Shown here: in pieces, positions 16,949 through 25,088 of the stretch
Position numbering within the stretch: position 1 is the first letter of the stretch
How the letters are laid out: every line of letters begins with the position of its first letter
Assembly (NCBI RefSeq): GCF_020165495.1
Contig: NZ_JAIUIE010000011.1
Span: 103,582-167,581, forward strand
Source: Mesorhizobium sp. BR1-1-16
Lineage (GTDB): Bacteria; Pseudomonadota; Alphaproteobacteria; Rhizobiales; Kaistiaceae
Direction: 5' to 3'
DNA: 64,000 nt
Translations under genes and position numbers: made by a program
The notes under the pieces: generated by a model
Told to the model about the DNA's origin: nothing
The model's input: only the letters and a program-made list of their open reading frames with translations
The model's database searches: none

Positions 16949-17760
16949 TGAGCGAGCTGCTCTCCCTCGTCCGGGCGGGCGCCAAGCCTGTCATCGGCAT
17001 GGTGCAGCTTGGCGCTCTGCCTGGCAGCAGCCGCTATCGGGGTGCCGGCATCGCCGACATCCTGGCGCCGGCTGTCGCCGAGGCGGAGGTCCTCGCCTCG
17101 AACGGCATCGATGTTCTAATGGTCCAGAATCTCGGTGACGTTCCGACCGACCTCCATGCCACCAAGGCGCAGGTCGCCTGGATGACCCGCGTGACGGCGG
17201 AGATCCGCCAGCGCTTCGGCAAGCCGGTCGGGCTCAACCTGCTGGAGAACGATGCCGAGGCGATGTTCGCCGTAGCCTCGGCCGCCGATGCCGATTTCGT
17301 CCGCATCAAGATCTTCGTCGGCGCCATGCTGACCCCGTTCGGCGTGGAGAGCGCCCAGGCGCATACCGCGATCCGCGCGCGGACCAGCTGGAATGCCGAG
17401 AAGGTCGCGATCTTCGCCGATGTGCATGATCGCACCGGTCGGTCGCTCGTTCCCGGCAATTTCGAGGACGACCTCGATTATGCGGTGCGCCTCGGCACCG
17501 CCGATGGACTCGTCCTGACGGGCAAGACCAGCGCCCAGACCTATGAGTTCATTGCCACCGCGCGCCGGGTTGTCGGCTCCGTGCCGATCCTCGTCGGCGG
17601 TGGCGTGACCGAGACGAATCTTGCGGAGGTCAATGCCGTCGCCGACGGCACGATCGTCAGTTCCTCGCTCAAGGGCGGCGGGACGGCGTTCGGTTCCTTC
17701 GATCCGGAACGCGTCCGATCCTTCATGGCCGTGGCCAGAGGAGGGATGTCGACCACCTGA
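16948..17760 (+). CDS. BtpA/SgcQ-family TIM-barrel protein
   Basis: This is a 270-aa protein of the BtpA/SgcQ family, recognised from PVIGMVQLGALPGS at the N-terminus, QNLGDVPTD, GLNLLENDA, DFVRIKIFVGAM, FADVHDRTGRSL and the phosphate-loop-like ILVGGGVTETN and GTIVSSSLK. Family members were linked to photosystem I assembly (BtpA) or lie in orphan sugar operons (E. coli SgcQ). No enzymatic reaction is firmly known to me. The fold suggests binding of a phosphorylated sugar. Here it is translationally coupled to a SIS protein and lies just before a nucleoside-type ABC importer, which hints at a catabolic step on a sugar phosphate or nucleoside-like compound. Confidence 0.85.
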   Translation: MSELLSLVRAGAKPVIGMVQLGALPGSSRYRGAGIADILAPAVAEAEVLASNGIDVLMVQNLGDVPTDLHATKAQVAWMTRVTAEIRQRFGKPVGLNLLENDAEAMFAVASAADADFVRIKIFVGAMLTPFGVESAQAHTAIRARTSWNAEKVAIFADVHDRTGRSLVPGNFEDDLDYAVRLGTADGLVLTGKTSAQTYEFIATARRVVGSVPILVGGGVTETNLAEVNAVADGTIVSSSLKGGGTAFGSFDPERVRSFMAVARGGMSTT

Positions 17761-17823
17761 CGATACGACAAGAGAGCGAAGCTCCGCGTCACGCAGAACA
17801 AGTTCTTTCAGAGGAGCAGGGAA

Positions 17824-18885
17824 ATGAAGAGACTTCTTTCTACATTAGGCTTTGCGGCTGCCGTTATCGCGAGCCTCGCGATACCGGGGGCGGCCGAGGC
17901 CGCCAAGCTGCGCGTGGCGATGATCACGTCGGAGTCCGGCCTCGGCGATCGCTCGTTCAACGATATGATGAACGAGGGAATGAAGAAGGCCGAGAAAGAC
18001 CTCGGCATCGAATATGTCGTGATCCAGCCGCGTTCGATCTCGGAATTCCAGTCGACGCTGGCGCGCGCCGCAGGGCAGGGCTTCGACTTCATCGTCGGCT
18101 CGTCTTTCGACATGATCAAGCCGATGCAAGCCGTGGCAGCCGCCTTCCCGGACCAGAAGTTCGGCCTCGTCGATGTCGGCCCCGATCCGGTCGCGCCGAA
18201 CGTCGTGTCGAGCGTCACAAAGGATTGGGAGGGCTCGTTCCTGGTCGGCGTCATCGCCGCCAAGACGACGAAGACCGGCACGATCGGCTTCGTCGGCGGC
18301 AAGGACATTCCGATCATCCACCGCTTCTTCGTCGGCTACTACTACGGGGCCAAGATGGCGGACCCCAACGTGAATGTGCTCGAAAGCTATTCGGGCACCT
18401 TCACCGATCCGGCGGCCGGCAAGGAATACACGCTCTCGCTCATCAACCAGAAGTCGGACATCAACTTCGCGGTTGCAGGTGCAACGAGCGCCGGCGTGAT
18501 CGATGCGGCCAAGGAAACCAAGACCTTCGCTATCGGCGTCGACTCCAACCAGAACTATCTGGCCCCCGGTTCGGTGCTGACCTCGATGGTCAAGCGCGTC
18601 GATACCCAGGCCTATGACATGATCAAGTCGGTCTCCGACGGCAGCTTCAAGGGCGGCACCGTCCTCTATTACGGCTTGAAGGAAGGCGGCGTCGACGCTG
18701 CGATGGACCAGTATAACAAGGGCCTCATCGCCGATGACGTCCTGAAGCAGGTCGACGCGCTCAAGCAGAAGGTCATCTCCGGCGAGATCGTCGTGCCGAA
18801 CTACTTCGACCTCAAGGCAGGCCAGAAGGAAATGGGCACCCCGCCGCTGGCCTCCCCGCCTTCGGTGATCAACAAGGCAGGCTGA
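17824..18885 (+). CDS. BMP-family substrate-binding protein of a nucleoside-type ABC importer
   Basis: This periplasmic binding protein of 353 aa has a Sec signal peptide (MKRLLSTLGFAAAVIASLA, cleavage likely after AEA near residue 26) and no lipobox Cys. The mature part shows GLGDRSFNDMMNEGMKKAEKDLG, characteristic of the BMP/Med (PnrA-like) family, whose known ligands are purine and pyrimidine nucleosides. GAGGAGCAGGGAA precedes the ATG. The ATPase and two permeases follow. A 10-bp GAAA hairpin lies directly after its stop, a common device for keeping binding-protein mRNA more abundant than downstream genes. The ligand here may be a nucleoside or a similar glycosylated base. Confidence 0.9.
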   Translation: MKRLLSTLGFAAAVIASLAIPGAAEAAKLRVAMITSESGLGDRSFNDMMNEGMKKAEKDLGIEYVVIQPRSISEFQSTLARAAGQGFDFIVGSSFDMIKPMQAVAAAFPDQKFGLVDVGPDPVAPNVVSSVTKDWEGSFLVGVIAAKTTKTGTIGFVGGKDIPIIHRFFVGYYYGAKMADPNVNVLESYSGTFTDPAAGKEYTLSLINQKSDINFAVAGATSAGVIDAAKETKTFAIGVDSNQNYLAPGSVLTSMVKRVDTQAYDMIKSVSDGSFKGGTVLYYGLKEGGVDAAMDQYNKGLIADDVLKQVDALKQKVISGEIVVPNYFDLKAGQKEMGTPPLASPPSVINKAG

Positions 18886-18894
18886 CCGCTGCAG

Positions 18895-18918
18895 CGCGAG
18901 GCGCGAAAGCGCCTCGCG
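18895..18918 (+). terminator. GAAA-tetraloop hairpin after the binding-protein gene
   Basis: CGCGAGGCGC (18895-18904), GAAA loop, GCGCCTCGCG (18909-18918) form a perfect 10-bp stem. There is no T-tract, so it is probably a processing or mRNA-stabilising hairpin, or partial attenuator, between the binding-protein gene and the ATPase gene, rather than a full terminator. Confidence 0.65.
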
Positions 18919-18948
18919 TCGCTTCCGATCTCTAGCCCGGGTGGTCCG

Positions 18949-20535
18949 ATGGACGGTTCTCATCTTGTCGCCATGCGCGGCATCGTGAAGTATTTCGGGG
19001 ATTTCGTGGCGATCCACGATGCCTCTATCGATATCCGGCCAGGCGAGATCCATGCGCTGGTCGGAGAGAATGGCGCCGGCAAGTCGACGCTCATGAACCT
19101 GCTCTACGGCCTGTTGCCGCGGACAGGCGGCGAGATCTTGCTGCGCGGCCGACCCGTTCACTTCAGCAGCCCTGCCGAGGCGATCGCATCCGGCATCGGC
19201 ATGGTGCACCAGCACTTCAAGCTGGCACCGTCATTTACGGTTGCCGAGAACATCATCGTCGGCAGCGAGCCGGTGAAATCTTTTGCCCGTCTCGACCTCA
19301 AGGCGGCTGAAGAGCAGACGGCGGCGCTGAGCAAGCGCTTCGGCCTCGATCTCGATCCACGCGCCGTGGTGAGCACGCTCCCCGTCGGGCTGCGCCAGAG
19401 GGTCGAGATCCTGAAGGCGCTCTATCGGGACGCCGAGGTGCTCATCCTCGACGAGCCGACGGCGGTCCTGACGCCGCAGGAGACCCATGAACTGTTCCGA
19501 ACGATGCGCGTGCTCGCCGACAGCGGCCGCTCCGTCATCTTCATCACCCACAAGCTTCGCGAGGTGCTCGCCGCCTCCGACCGCATTTCGGTGATGCGCC
19601 AGGGTCGCATCGTCACCACGCGCGACAATGACGGTGTCACCGCCGAACAGATCGCGAGCCTGATGGTCGGGCGCAGCGTGCTGCTGCGCGTCAACAAGGT
19701 GGAGGCAAAGCCGGATCCCGAGCCGGCGCTTATCATCCGGAACCTGACCGTGCGCAGCGATCGCGGCGCCACCGCCGTCGACGGCCTCTCGCTCCAGGTT
19801 CGTCCGCGCGAGATCGTCGGGCTCGCGGGGGTGCAGGGAAACGGCCAGGACGAACTCGTCGAAAGCATCGCCGGCCTTCGGCGACCCGTCTCGGGCCACA
19901 TCGCCATCTGTGGCGTGGAACCTGCAACGGCCGACCCGCGCGCCTCTCGCCAGGCGGGGCTCGCCTATATTCCGGCCGATCGCGGCAGGGTCGGACTGTC
20001 GCTGCAGAGCGCGATCTGGGAAAACATGACGCTCGGTCACCAGAACGAATTCCGGAGAGGGCCGCTCCTGCGGGCCGCCGCTGCCCGCCTCAGGACGCGC
20101 GAACTCATCCGCCGTTTCGATGTGCGCGGCGCGCGAGAGGACACGCCGGCAGGCGCACTTTCGGGGGGCAATCAGCAGAAAGTGCAGCTCGCACGTGAAC
20201 TGACGCGCTCTGCGCCCCTGATCATCGCGGAACAGCCGTCACAAGGCGTCGATATCGGCGCCATCGAATCCATCCACCGGATGCTCGTCACGATGCGGGA
20301 CGACGGGCGCGCCGTCTTCGTGGTCTCCGCTGATCTCGACGAGATCTTCTCGCTCTGCGACCGCATCCTCGTCATCTATCGCGGCCGGATCGTGGGCGAT
20401 TTCGACAGCCGTACCGTCGATGTAGAGGAGGTCGGCCGCCTGATGGGTGGGATCACCGACGGTCACGACGGCCATCACGCGGATGGAGGAACAGGCCTGC
20501 CAAACGTGGCGGCTGAGATGAGGGTTGGACAGTGA
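18949..20535 (+). CDS. ABC transporter ATPase, nucleoside/simple-sugar (CUT2-like) type
   Basis: This is a 528-aa protein with two ABC domains. The first is complete, with Walker A GENGAGKST and Walker B EVLILDEPTAVL; its signature region (TLPVGLRQRVEIL) departs from LSGGQ. The second has a modified Walker A (GVQGNGQDELVE) and the signature ALSGGNQQKVQLAREL. This asymmetry is typical of RbsA/NupA-type ATPases that serve BMP-family importers. It ends with a GTGA overlap into the first permease gene. Confidence 0.9.
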   Translation: MDGSHLVAMRGIVKYFGDFVAIHDASIDIRPGEIHALVGENGAGKSTLMNLLYGLLPRTGGEILLRGRPVHFSSPAEAIASGIGMVHQHFKLAPSFTVAENIIVGSEPVKSFARLDLKAAEEQTAALSKRFGLDLDPRAVVSTLPVGLRQRVEILKALYRDAEVLILDEPTAVLTPQETHELFRTMRVLADSGRSVIFITHKLREVLAASDRISVMRQGRIVTTRDNDGVTAEQIASLMVGRSVLLRVNKVEAKPDPEPALIIRNLTVRSDRGATAVDGLSLQVRPREIVGLAGVQGNGQDELVESIAGLRRPVSGHIAICGVEPATADPRASRQAGLAYIPADRGRVGLSLQSAIWENMTLGHQNEFRRGPLLRAAAARLRTRELIRRFDVRGAREDTPAGALSGGNQQKVQLARELTRSAPLIIAEQPSQGVDIGAIESIHRMLVTMRDDGRAVFVVSADLDEIFSLCDRILVIYRGRIVGDFDSRTVDVEEVGRLMGGITDGHDGHHADGGTGLPNVAAEMRVGQ

Positions 20536-21653
20536 CGGACGTTCCGCTGCATCGTACCGCGAGCTTCTCCCCGATTCGATTTCTGCGCCCGCTTATCGGC
20601 CCCGTGAGCGCGGTGGTCGTCGCCTTCGTGATCGGCGGCCTTCTGGTGGCGCTGCTCGGCCAGAATCCCCTGACGGTCTATGGGCTCCTGCTCAGCGGAA
20701 GCCTTGTCGGCTGGGCCAATCTTTCGGTCACGCTGCAACTCACGACGCCGCTGATTTTCACCGGGCTCGCCGTAGCGATGGCGTTCCGGGCCGGCATCTG
20801 GAACGTTGGTGTCGAGGGTCAGATGTTGATGGGGGCACTCGCAGCCGGCATCGCCGGTTATGCCCTGCCGGTGCCGGCGCCGTTCCACGTTCCGCTCTGC
20901 ATTGTCGCTGCGGCAATCGGTGGTGCCCTCTGGGCGGCCATTCCGGCGCTGCTCCGCGTCTATCTGAACGTCAATGAGCTCGTCATCTGCCTGATGCTCA
21001 ATCCGACGGCGCTGCTCGTGACCGGCTATGTCGCGACGCATCCCCTGAAGGCGCCGGGGCCGACCAACAAGCTCCCCGACATCCTCGACAGCGCCCGCTT
21101 CACGAATTACTCGATCTTCTCCCAGCTCAATACCGGCATCTTCGTCGCCGTGGCGCTCTGCGTGGCCTTCGCGATCTTCAACCGGTCGACCGTGCGCGGC
21201 TTCGAATGGAAGCTGATCGGCCTCAACCCACGCTTCGCGCATTACGGCGGCATCCGGGTGCGGCGGGATGTGCTGACGATCATGATGGCGAGCGGCGCCG
21301 TCGGAGGCCTTGCGGGCGCGGAACAAGTGCTCGGTGTCTACGGCGCCTTCTACGACAACTTCTCGCCCGGCTACGGCTTTGACGGCATCGCGGTGGCGAT
21401 GCTCGCCGGAAATCATCCGCTCGGCGTGATCGTGGCAGCCTTCCTGTTCGGGGCGCTCAACAGCGGCAGCTCGGTCCTGCAGATGGAGCTCGGCATCAGC
21501 AAATATCTGGTGCAGGTCCTGCAGTTCATCGTCGTCCTGATCCTCGCGGCGAAATTTTCCTTCGCCTTCCTGAAGCGCCGCTCGCCGGACGACCGTGTGC
21601 CGCCGGCAAGTCCCGTGCCCCAATCCGGCCAGTCCCACGTCACCGAAACCTGA
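20532..21653 (+). CDS. ABC transporter permease (BMP/nucleoside importer, first subunit)
   Basis: This is a 373-aa integral membrane protein of the branched-chain/BPD_transp_2 permease family with about eight to ten helices. Diagnostic stretches are TPLIFTGLAVAMAFRAGIWNVGVEGQMLMGALAAG and SPGYGFDGIAVAMLAGNHPLGVIVAAFLFGALNSG. These match NupP-like permeases of nucleoside importers. It begins at a GTG overlapping the ATPase stop. Together with the second permease it forms the heterodimeric channel. Confidence 0.9.
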   Translation: MTDVPLHRTASFSPIRFLRPLIGPVSAVVVAFVIGGLLVALLGQNPLTVYGLLLSGSLVGWANLSVTLQLTTPLIFTGLAVAMAFRAGIWNVGVEGQMLMGALAAGIAGYALPVPAPFHVPLCIVAAAIGGALWAAIPALLRVYLNVNELVICLMLNPTALLVTGYVATHPLKAPGPTNKLPDILDSARFTNYSIFSQLNTGIFVAVALCVAFAIFNRSTVRGFEWKLIGLNPRFAHYGGIRVRRDVLTIMMASGAVGGLAGAEQVLGVYGAFYDNFSPGYGFDGIAVAMLAGNHPLGVIVAAFLFGALNSGSSVLQMELGISKYLVQVLQFIVVLILAAKFSFAFLKRRSPDDRVPPASPVPQSGQSHVTET

Positions 21654-21665
21654 GAGGAGGCTCGC

Positions 21666-22583
21666 ATGCTGTCCGACATCGCCTATTCGGCCATCCGCAT
21701 CTCGACGCCGCTGATCTTTGCGGCGCTCGGCGGCCTCTATACCTTCCAGGCGGGCATGCTCAACATCGCCCTCGACGGCTTCATGATCATCGCCGCCTTC
21801 GCCGCGATCGCGACAGCGTTCGCGACCGGCAGCCTCACGGCCGGCGTGATCGCGGGCGTCCTCGCGTCCATGTTGCTCGCGGCATTCCTCGCGCTGTTCA
21901 ATCTCCGTTTCCGCGCGCATATCTTCATCGCAGGTATCGCGGTCACCTTCCTCGCCTATGGATTGACGGCTCTCCTCCTCAAGAGCGTTCTTGGGCAGGA
22001 CGGCGTCTTTGCGTCCGACCAGATCCCGACCTTTCCGGCGATCCAGATTCCCTTTGTGCGCGACATTCCCATCATTGGCCCGCTTGTCAGCGGACATACG
22101 CTCCTGGTTTATGTCGCTTATCTCTCGATCCCGGTCGTCGCATGGACGCTTTATCGGACGCGCTGGGGTCTGCGCGTGCGGATCGTCGGCGAGGCCGAGG
22201 ATGCGGCGCTCGCGGCGGGCATCCGTGTCGACTGGATCAAGTTCCAGACGATGCTCATCAGCGGCCTCTTCTGCGGTTTGGCCGGCGCCTATCTCTCGCT
22301 CGGCTATGTCTCGCTGTTCGCCAAGCAGATGACCAATGAGCGCGGCCTGATCGCGCTCGCCGCCATTTTCTTTGCCAAGGGGCGGCCGGTGCGAACGGCC
22401 GCGGTCGCTCTGCTGTTCGGTCTTGCCACGGCGCTCTCCGTGCGCCTGCCGCAGGTGACGGGCGCCGCGCCGCAACTCCTCCAATTGATCCCTTATCTCG
22501 TGACAATCCTCGCCATGGTGATCGTCGGGATCCGCACCACCCGTGACAACGCGCATAATGGCGGCTGGCGCTTCGACCAATAG
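21666..22583 (+). CDS. ABC transporter permease (BMP/nucleoside importer, second subunit)
   Basis: This is a 305-aa permease of the same family as the preceding gene. It shows STPLIFAALGGLYTFQAGMLNIALDGFMI and the C-terminal NERGLIALAAIFFAKGRPVRTAAVALLFGLATAL. It has an AGGAGG site before the ATG and follows the first permease by 12 bases, completing the import system. The next gene starts 34 bases after its stop with its own ribosome binding site. Confidence 0.9.
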   Translation: MLSDIAYSAIRISTPLIFAALGGLYTFQAGMLNIALDGFMIIAAFAAIATAFATGSLTAGVIAGVLASMLLAAFLALFNLRFRAHIFIAGIAVTFLAYGLTALLLKSVLGQDGVFASDQIPTFPAIQIPFVRDIPIIGPLVSGHTLLVYVAYLSIPVVAWTLYRTRWGLRVRIVGEAEDAALAAGIRVDWIKFQTMLISGLFCGLAGAYLSLGYVSLFAKQMTNERGLIALAAIFFAKGRPVRTAAVALLFGLATALSVRLPQVTGAAPQLLQLIPYLVTILAMVIVGIRTTRDNAHNGGWRFDQ

Positions 22584-22617
22584 CGCCCACGCATCCACGC
22601 GACCCATCGAGGACAGA

Positions 22618-23529
22618 ATGGCAGTTTCACTCGAACGAGATTTCATCGGCTATGGCGCGAACCCACCCGATCCACGTTGGCCCGGCGGGGCGCGGCTCGC
22701 GATCAATTTCGTGCTCAACTACGAGGAAGGCTCGGAATATAGCATCGGCGATCGCGACGGCGTGACCGACAGCGGCCTCGTCGAACTGCCCTCGCCAGTT
22801 CCACGCGGAGAGCGCGATCTCGCCGCGGAATCGATGTTCGAATATGGCAGCCGCGTCGGCTTCTGGCGGCTGATGCGCATCTTCGCTGAGCGCGAGATGC
22901 CGATGACGGTCTATGCCTGCGCGCTGGCCCTCGAGCGCAACCTCGATGCCGCCGCGGCCATTCGTGCTGCGGGACACGACATCTGTTGTCATGGCTGGCG
23001 CTGGATCGAGCACTTCCGCCTCGACGAGGCCGAGGAACGCCGACACATCCGCCTCGCCATCGAGAGCCTCGAACGCACCATGGGCGAGCGCCCGCTCGGC
23101 TGGTACTGCCGCTATGGGGCCAGCGTGAACACGCGCAGGCTGCTGATGGAGGAAGGCGGCTTCCTCTATGACAGCGACAGCTACAATGACGAGCTCCCCT
23201 ATTACGTGCTCGCAGAGGGCCGGCCGCAGCTCGTCGTTCCCTACACGCTCACCAACAATGACGTGAAGTGGGGGACCGCGAATTTCGGGACGGGCGCCGA
23301 CTTCTTCACCTACCTGAAGGAGAGCTTCGACGTCCTCTATCAGGAGGGTGCCACGGCCCCGAAAATGATGAATGTCGGCATGCACATGCGCCTGCTCGGC
23401 CATCCGGGTCGCGCGTCCGGCCTGATGCGGTTCCTCGACTACATCGCAGAGAAAGACGATGTCTGGGTGTGCCGGCGCATCGAGATCGCGCGGCACTGGC
23501 TGCAAACCCACCCCTATCGGGAATCGTGA
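22618..23529 (+). CDS. puuE: Allantoinase of the PuuE (polysaccharide-deacetylase-like) family
   Basis: This is a 303-aa protein of the NodB-like fold. The segments FIGYGANPPDPRWPGGARLAI, NYEEGSEYS, EYGSRVGFWRLMRIF, CCHGWRWIEHF, GGFLYDSDSYNDELPYYV and DDVWVCRRIEIARHW follow the PuuE family closely, a cofactor-independent allantoinase that opens allantoin to allantoate. The start is the ATG at 22618, with GAGGACAGA upstream. Directly behind it comes ureidoglycolate lyase. No allantoicase, urate oxidase, HIU hydrolase or OHCU decarboxylase gene is visible in the window. Either the pathway is completed elsewhere, or this enzyme opens a different cyclic ureide in this island. Confidence 0.87.
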   Translation: MAVSLERDFIGYGANPPDPRWPGGARLAINFVLNYEEGSEYSIGDRDGVTDSGLVELPSPVPRGERDLAAESMFEYGSRVGFWRLMRIFAEREMPMTVYACALALERNLDAAAAIRAAGHDICCHGWRWIEHFRLDEAEERRHIRLAIESLERTMGERPLGWYCRYGASVNTRRLLMEEGGFLYDSDSYNDELPYYVLAEGRPQLVVPYTLTNNDVKWGTANFGTGADFFTYLKESFDVLYQEGATAPKMMNVGMHMRLLGHPGRASGLMRFLDYIAEKDDVWVCRRIEIARHWLQTHPYRES

Positions 23530-23530
23530 C

Positions 23531-24010
23531 ATGCCGCGGATCACACTCCAGCTCATCAGCGCCGAGGCCTTTGCCCCGTTCGGACAGCTTCTCCCGGCCG
23601 CCGCCATCGGCGCGCCGCGGCCGACCTTGATCGACGAACTGGTCAATTCGCGGCCAAGCGCCAGGGCTCGCCTCAACAGGTCGGCTTTCGCGCCGACATC
23701 GCTGCCACTCACGGCCCTTCGCGTCGAGCGGCATCTTCATTCAGCGCAGGCCTTCATCCCCTGCGGCGCCTTGCGATACCTGGTGCTCGTGGTGCCGCCG
23801 CGCGCATCCGACGGCATGCCGGATGCCGCCCGGGCGCTGGCCTTCGCCGTGCCTGGCACGATGGGCATCAATTACGCACCCGGCGTCTGGCATCATCCCA
23901 TGACCGCGCTCGATGGTCCGGCAGAGTTCGTAACGCTCACTTTCGTTGATGGCACCGATGGCGACGAGGAATTCGTGACGCTCGACGAGGCTGTCGTCAT
24001 CGACGAATGA
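23531..24010 (+). CDS. allA: Ureidoglycolate lyase (AllA family)
   Basis: This is a 159-aa cupin-like protein. VERHLHSAQAFIPCG, PDAARALAFAVPGTMGINYAPGVWHHPM and FVTLTFVDG match AllA, which splits ureidoglycolate into glyoxylate and urea. It starts one base after the allantoinase stop. Glyoxylate would feed the serine-glyoxylate aminotransferase at the head of the island. Given the ring-opening hydrolase and amidase upstream, the real substrate may be a related ureido acid. Confidence 0.87.
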   Translation: MPRITLQLISAEAFAPFGQLLPAAAIGAPRPTLIDELVNSRPSARARLNRSAFAPTSLPLTALRVERHLHSAQAFIPCGALRYLVLVVPPRASDGMPDAARALAFAVPGTMGINYAPGVWHHPMTALDGPAEFVTLTFVDGTDGDEEFVTLDEAVVIDE

Positions 24011-24080
24011 GCGGCACGAGGCGGCGGACCGCCGCTCGAAGATTGCAGCGGGCGAAGCCCGCGCGACGGGAGGAATGACG

Positions 24081-25076
24081 ATGAATGTCGCAGGCCCCTT
24101 GCGGCTCGCACCCTTTGCCGGGCGGCCGCATCCCGATAATCCCGGTACCGCGTTCTCGCTCGATCCGGTCGAGGCCGTGCGCGTCAACCTGTCCGCCTCC
24201 GAGCGGCGCGTCGCCTCGCTGGGCGGACGGCGGACGGTCAAGAAGGACTGGCAGGCTGCCTGGCTGGTGCGGGCGATCGAGTGCATCGACCTGACGACGC
24301 TCGCCGGTGACGACACCGAGGGGCGCGTGCAGCGGCTCGCCGCCAAGGCCATGCGGCCGTTGCGCCCGGATATCCAGGCGACCCTCGGCCTTTCCGGACG
24401 CCGTGTCACGACCGGAGCGGTCTGCGTCTATCATCGCTTCGTCCGCGCCGCCGTCGAGGCCCTCGAAGGATCGGGCATCCCCGTGGCCGCCGTGTCGACG
24501 GGATTTCCCGCAGGTCTTTCGCCGCTGTCGACGCGCCTTGCCGAGATCGAGGCGTCGGTTGCGGACGGCGCCCGGGAGATCGACATCGTCATCACTCGTG
24601 AACACGTTCTGCGCGGCGACTGGCGGGCGCTTTATGACGAAATCCGCGCCTGCAAGGCGGCCTGCGGGCCCGCTCACATGAAGACCATCCTCGGCACGGG
24701 CGATCTGCAGACGCTGCGCAATGTGGCGCGCGCTTCGTGGGTCGCGATGATGGCGGGCTCGGACTTCATCAAGACCTCGACAGGAAAAGAGGCGGTGAAC
24801 GCGACGCTGCCGGTGACGCTCACCATGCTGCGGGCGATCCGTGACTATCGCGCGCTGACCGGCCATCTGGTCGGCTACAAGCCGGCCGGCGGCATCTCCA
24901 CCGCCAAGGACGCGCTGACCTATCTCTCCCTCGTCAAGGAAGAGCTCGGAGGCGACTGGCTGCAGCCCAATCTCTTCCGCTTTGGCGCCTCATCGCTGCT
25001 GGCCGATATCGAGCGCCAGCTCGAGCACCATGTCACAGGCGGCTATGCGGCCTTCAGCCATCACGGCATGGCCTGA
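24081..25076 (+). CDS. deoC: Deoxyribose-phosphate aldolase (DeoC family)
   Basis: This is a 331-aa class I aldolase splitting 2-deoxyribose 5-phosphate into acetaldehyde and glyceraldehyde 3-phosphate. The Schiff-base lysine lies in SDFIKTSTGKEA (Lys231) and the second active-site lysine in VGYKPAGGIST (Lys267). CIDLTTLAGDDTEGRV is the N-terminal family signature. It is longer than the E. coli enzyme and resembles the animal-like long form. The ATG at 24081 has GGGAGGA seven bases upstream; an ATG at 24075 is too close to it. The aldehyde dehydrogenase follows after 12 bases, so the released aldehyde can be oxidised. The pair supports (deoxy)nucleoside sugar catabolism. Confidence 0.93.
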   Translation: MNVAGPLRLAPFAGRPHPDNPGTAFSLDPVEAVRVNLSASERRVASLGGRRTVKKDWQAAWLVRAIECIDLTTLAGDDTEGRVQRLAAKAMRPLRPDIQATLGLSGRRVTTGAVCVYHRFVRAAVEALEGSGIPVAAVSTGFPAGLSPLSTRLAEIEASVADGAREIDIVITREHVLRGDWRALYDEIRACKAACGPAHMKTILGTGDLQTLRNVARASWVAMMAGSDFIKTSTGKEAVNATLPVTLTMLRAIRDYRALTGHLVGYKPAGGISTAKDALTYLSLVKEELGGDWLQPNLFRFGASSLLADIERQLEHHVTGGYAAFSHHGMA

Positions 25077-25088
25077 GGGGACAAAACG

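Noticed and set aside
20475..22646. 723-codon open frame on the minus strand opposite the two ABC permease genes
   Set aside because: Its translation is rich in Arg, Asp, Glu and His with no recognisable domain, as expected for the antisense of GC-rich membrane-protein genes. The plus strand genes are clear.
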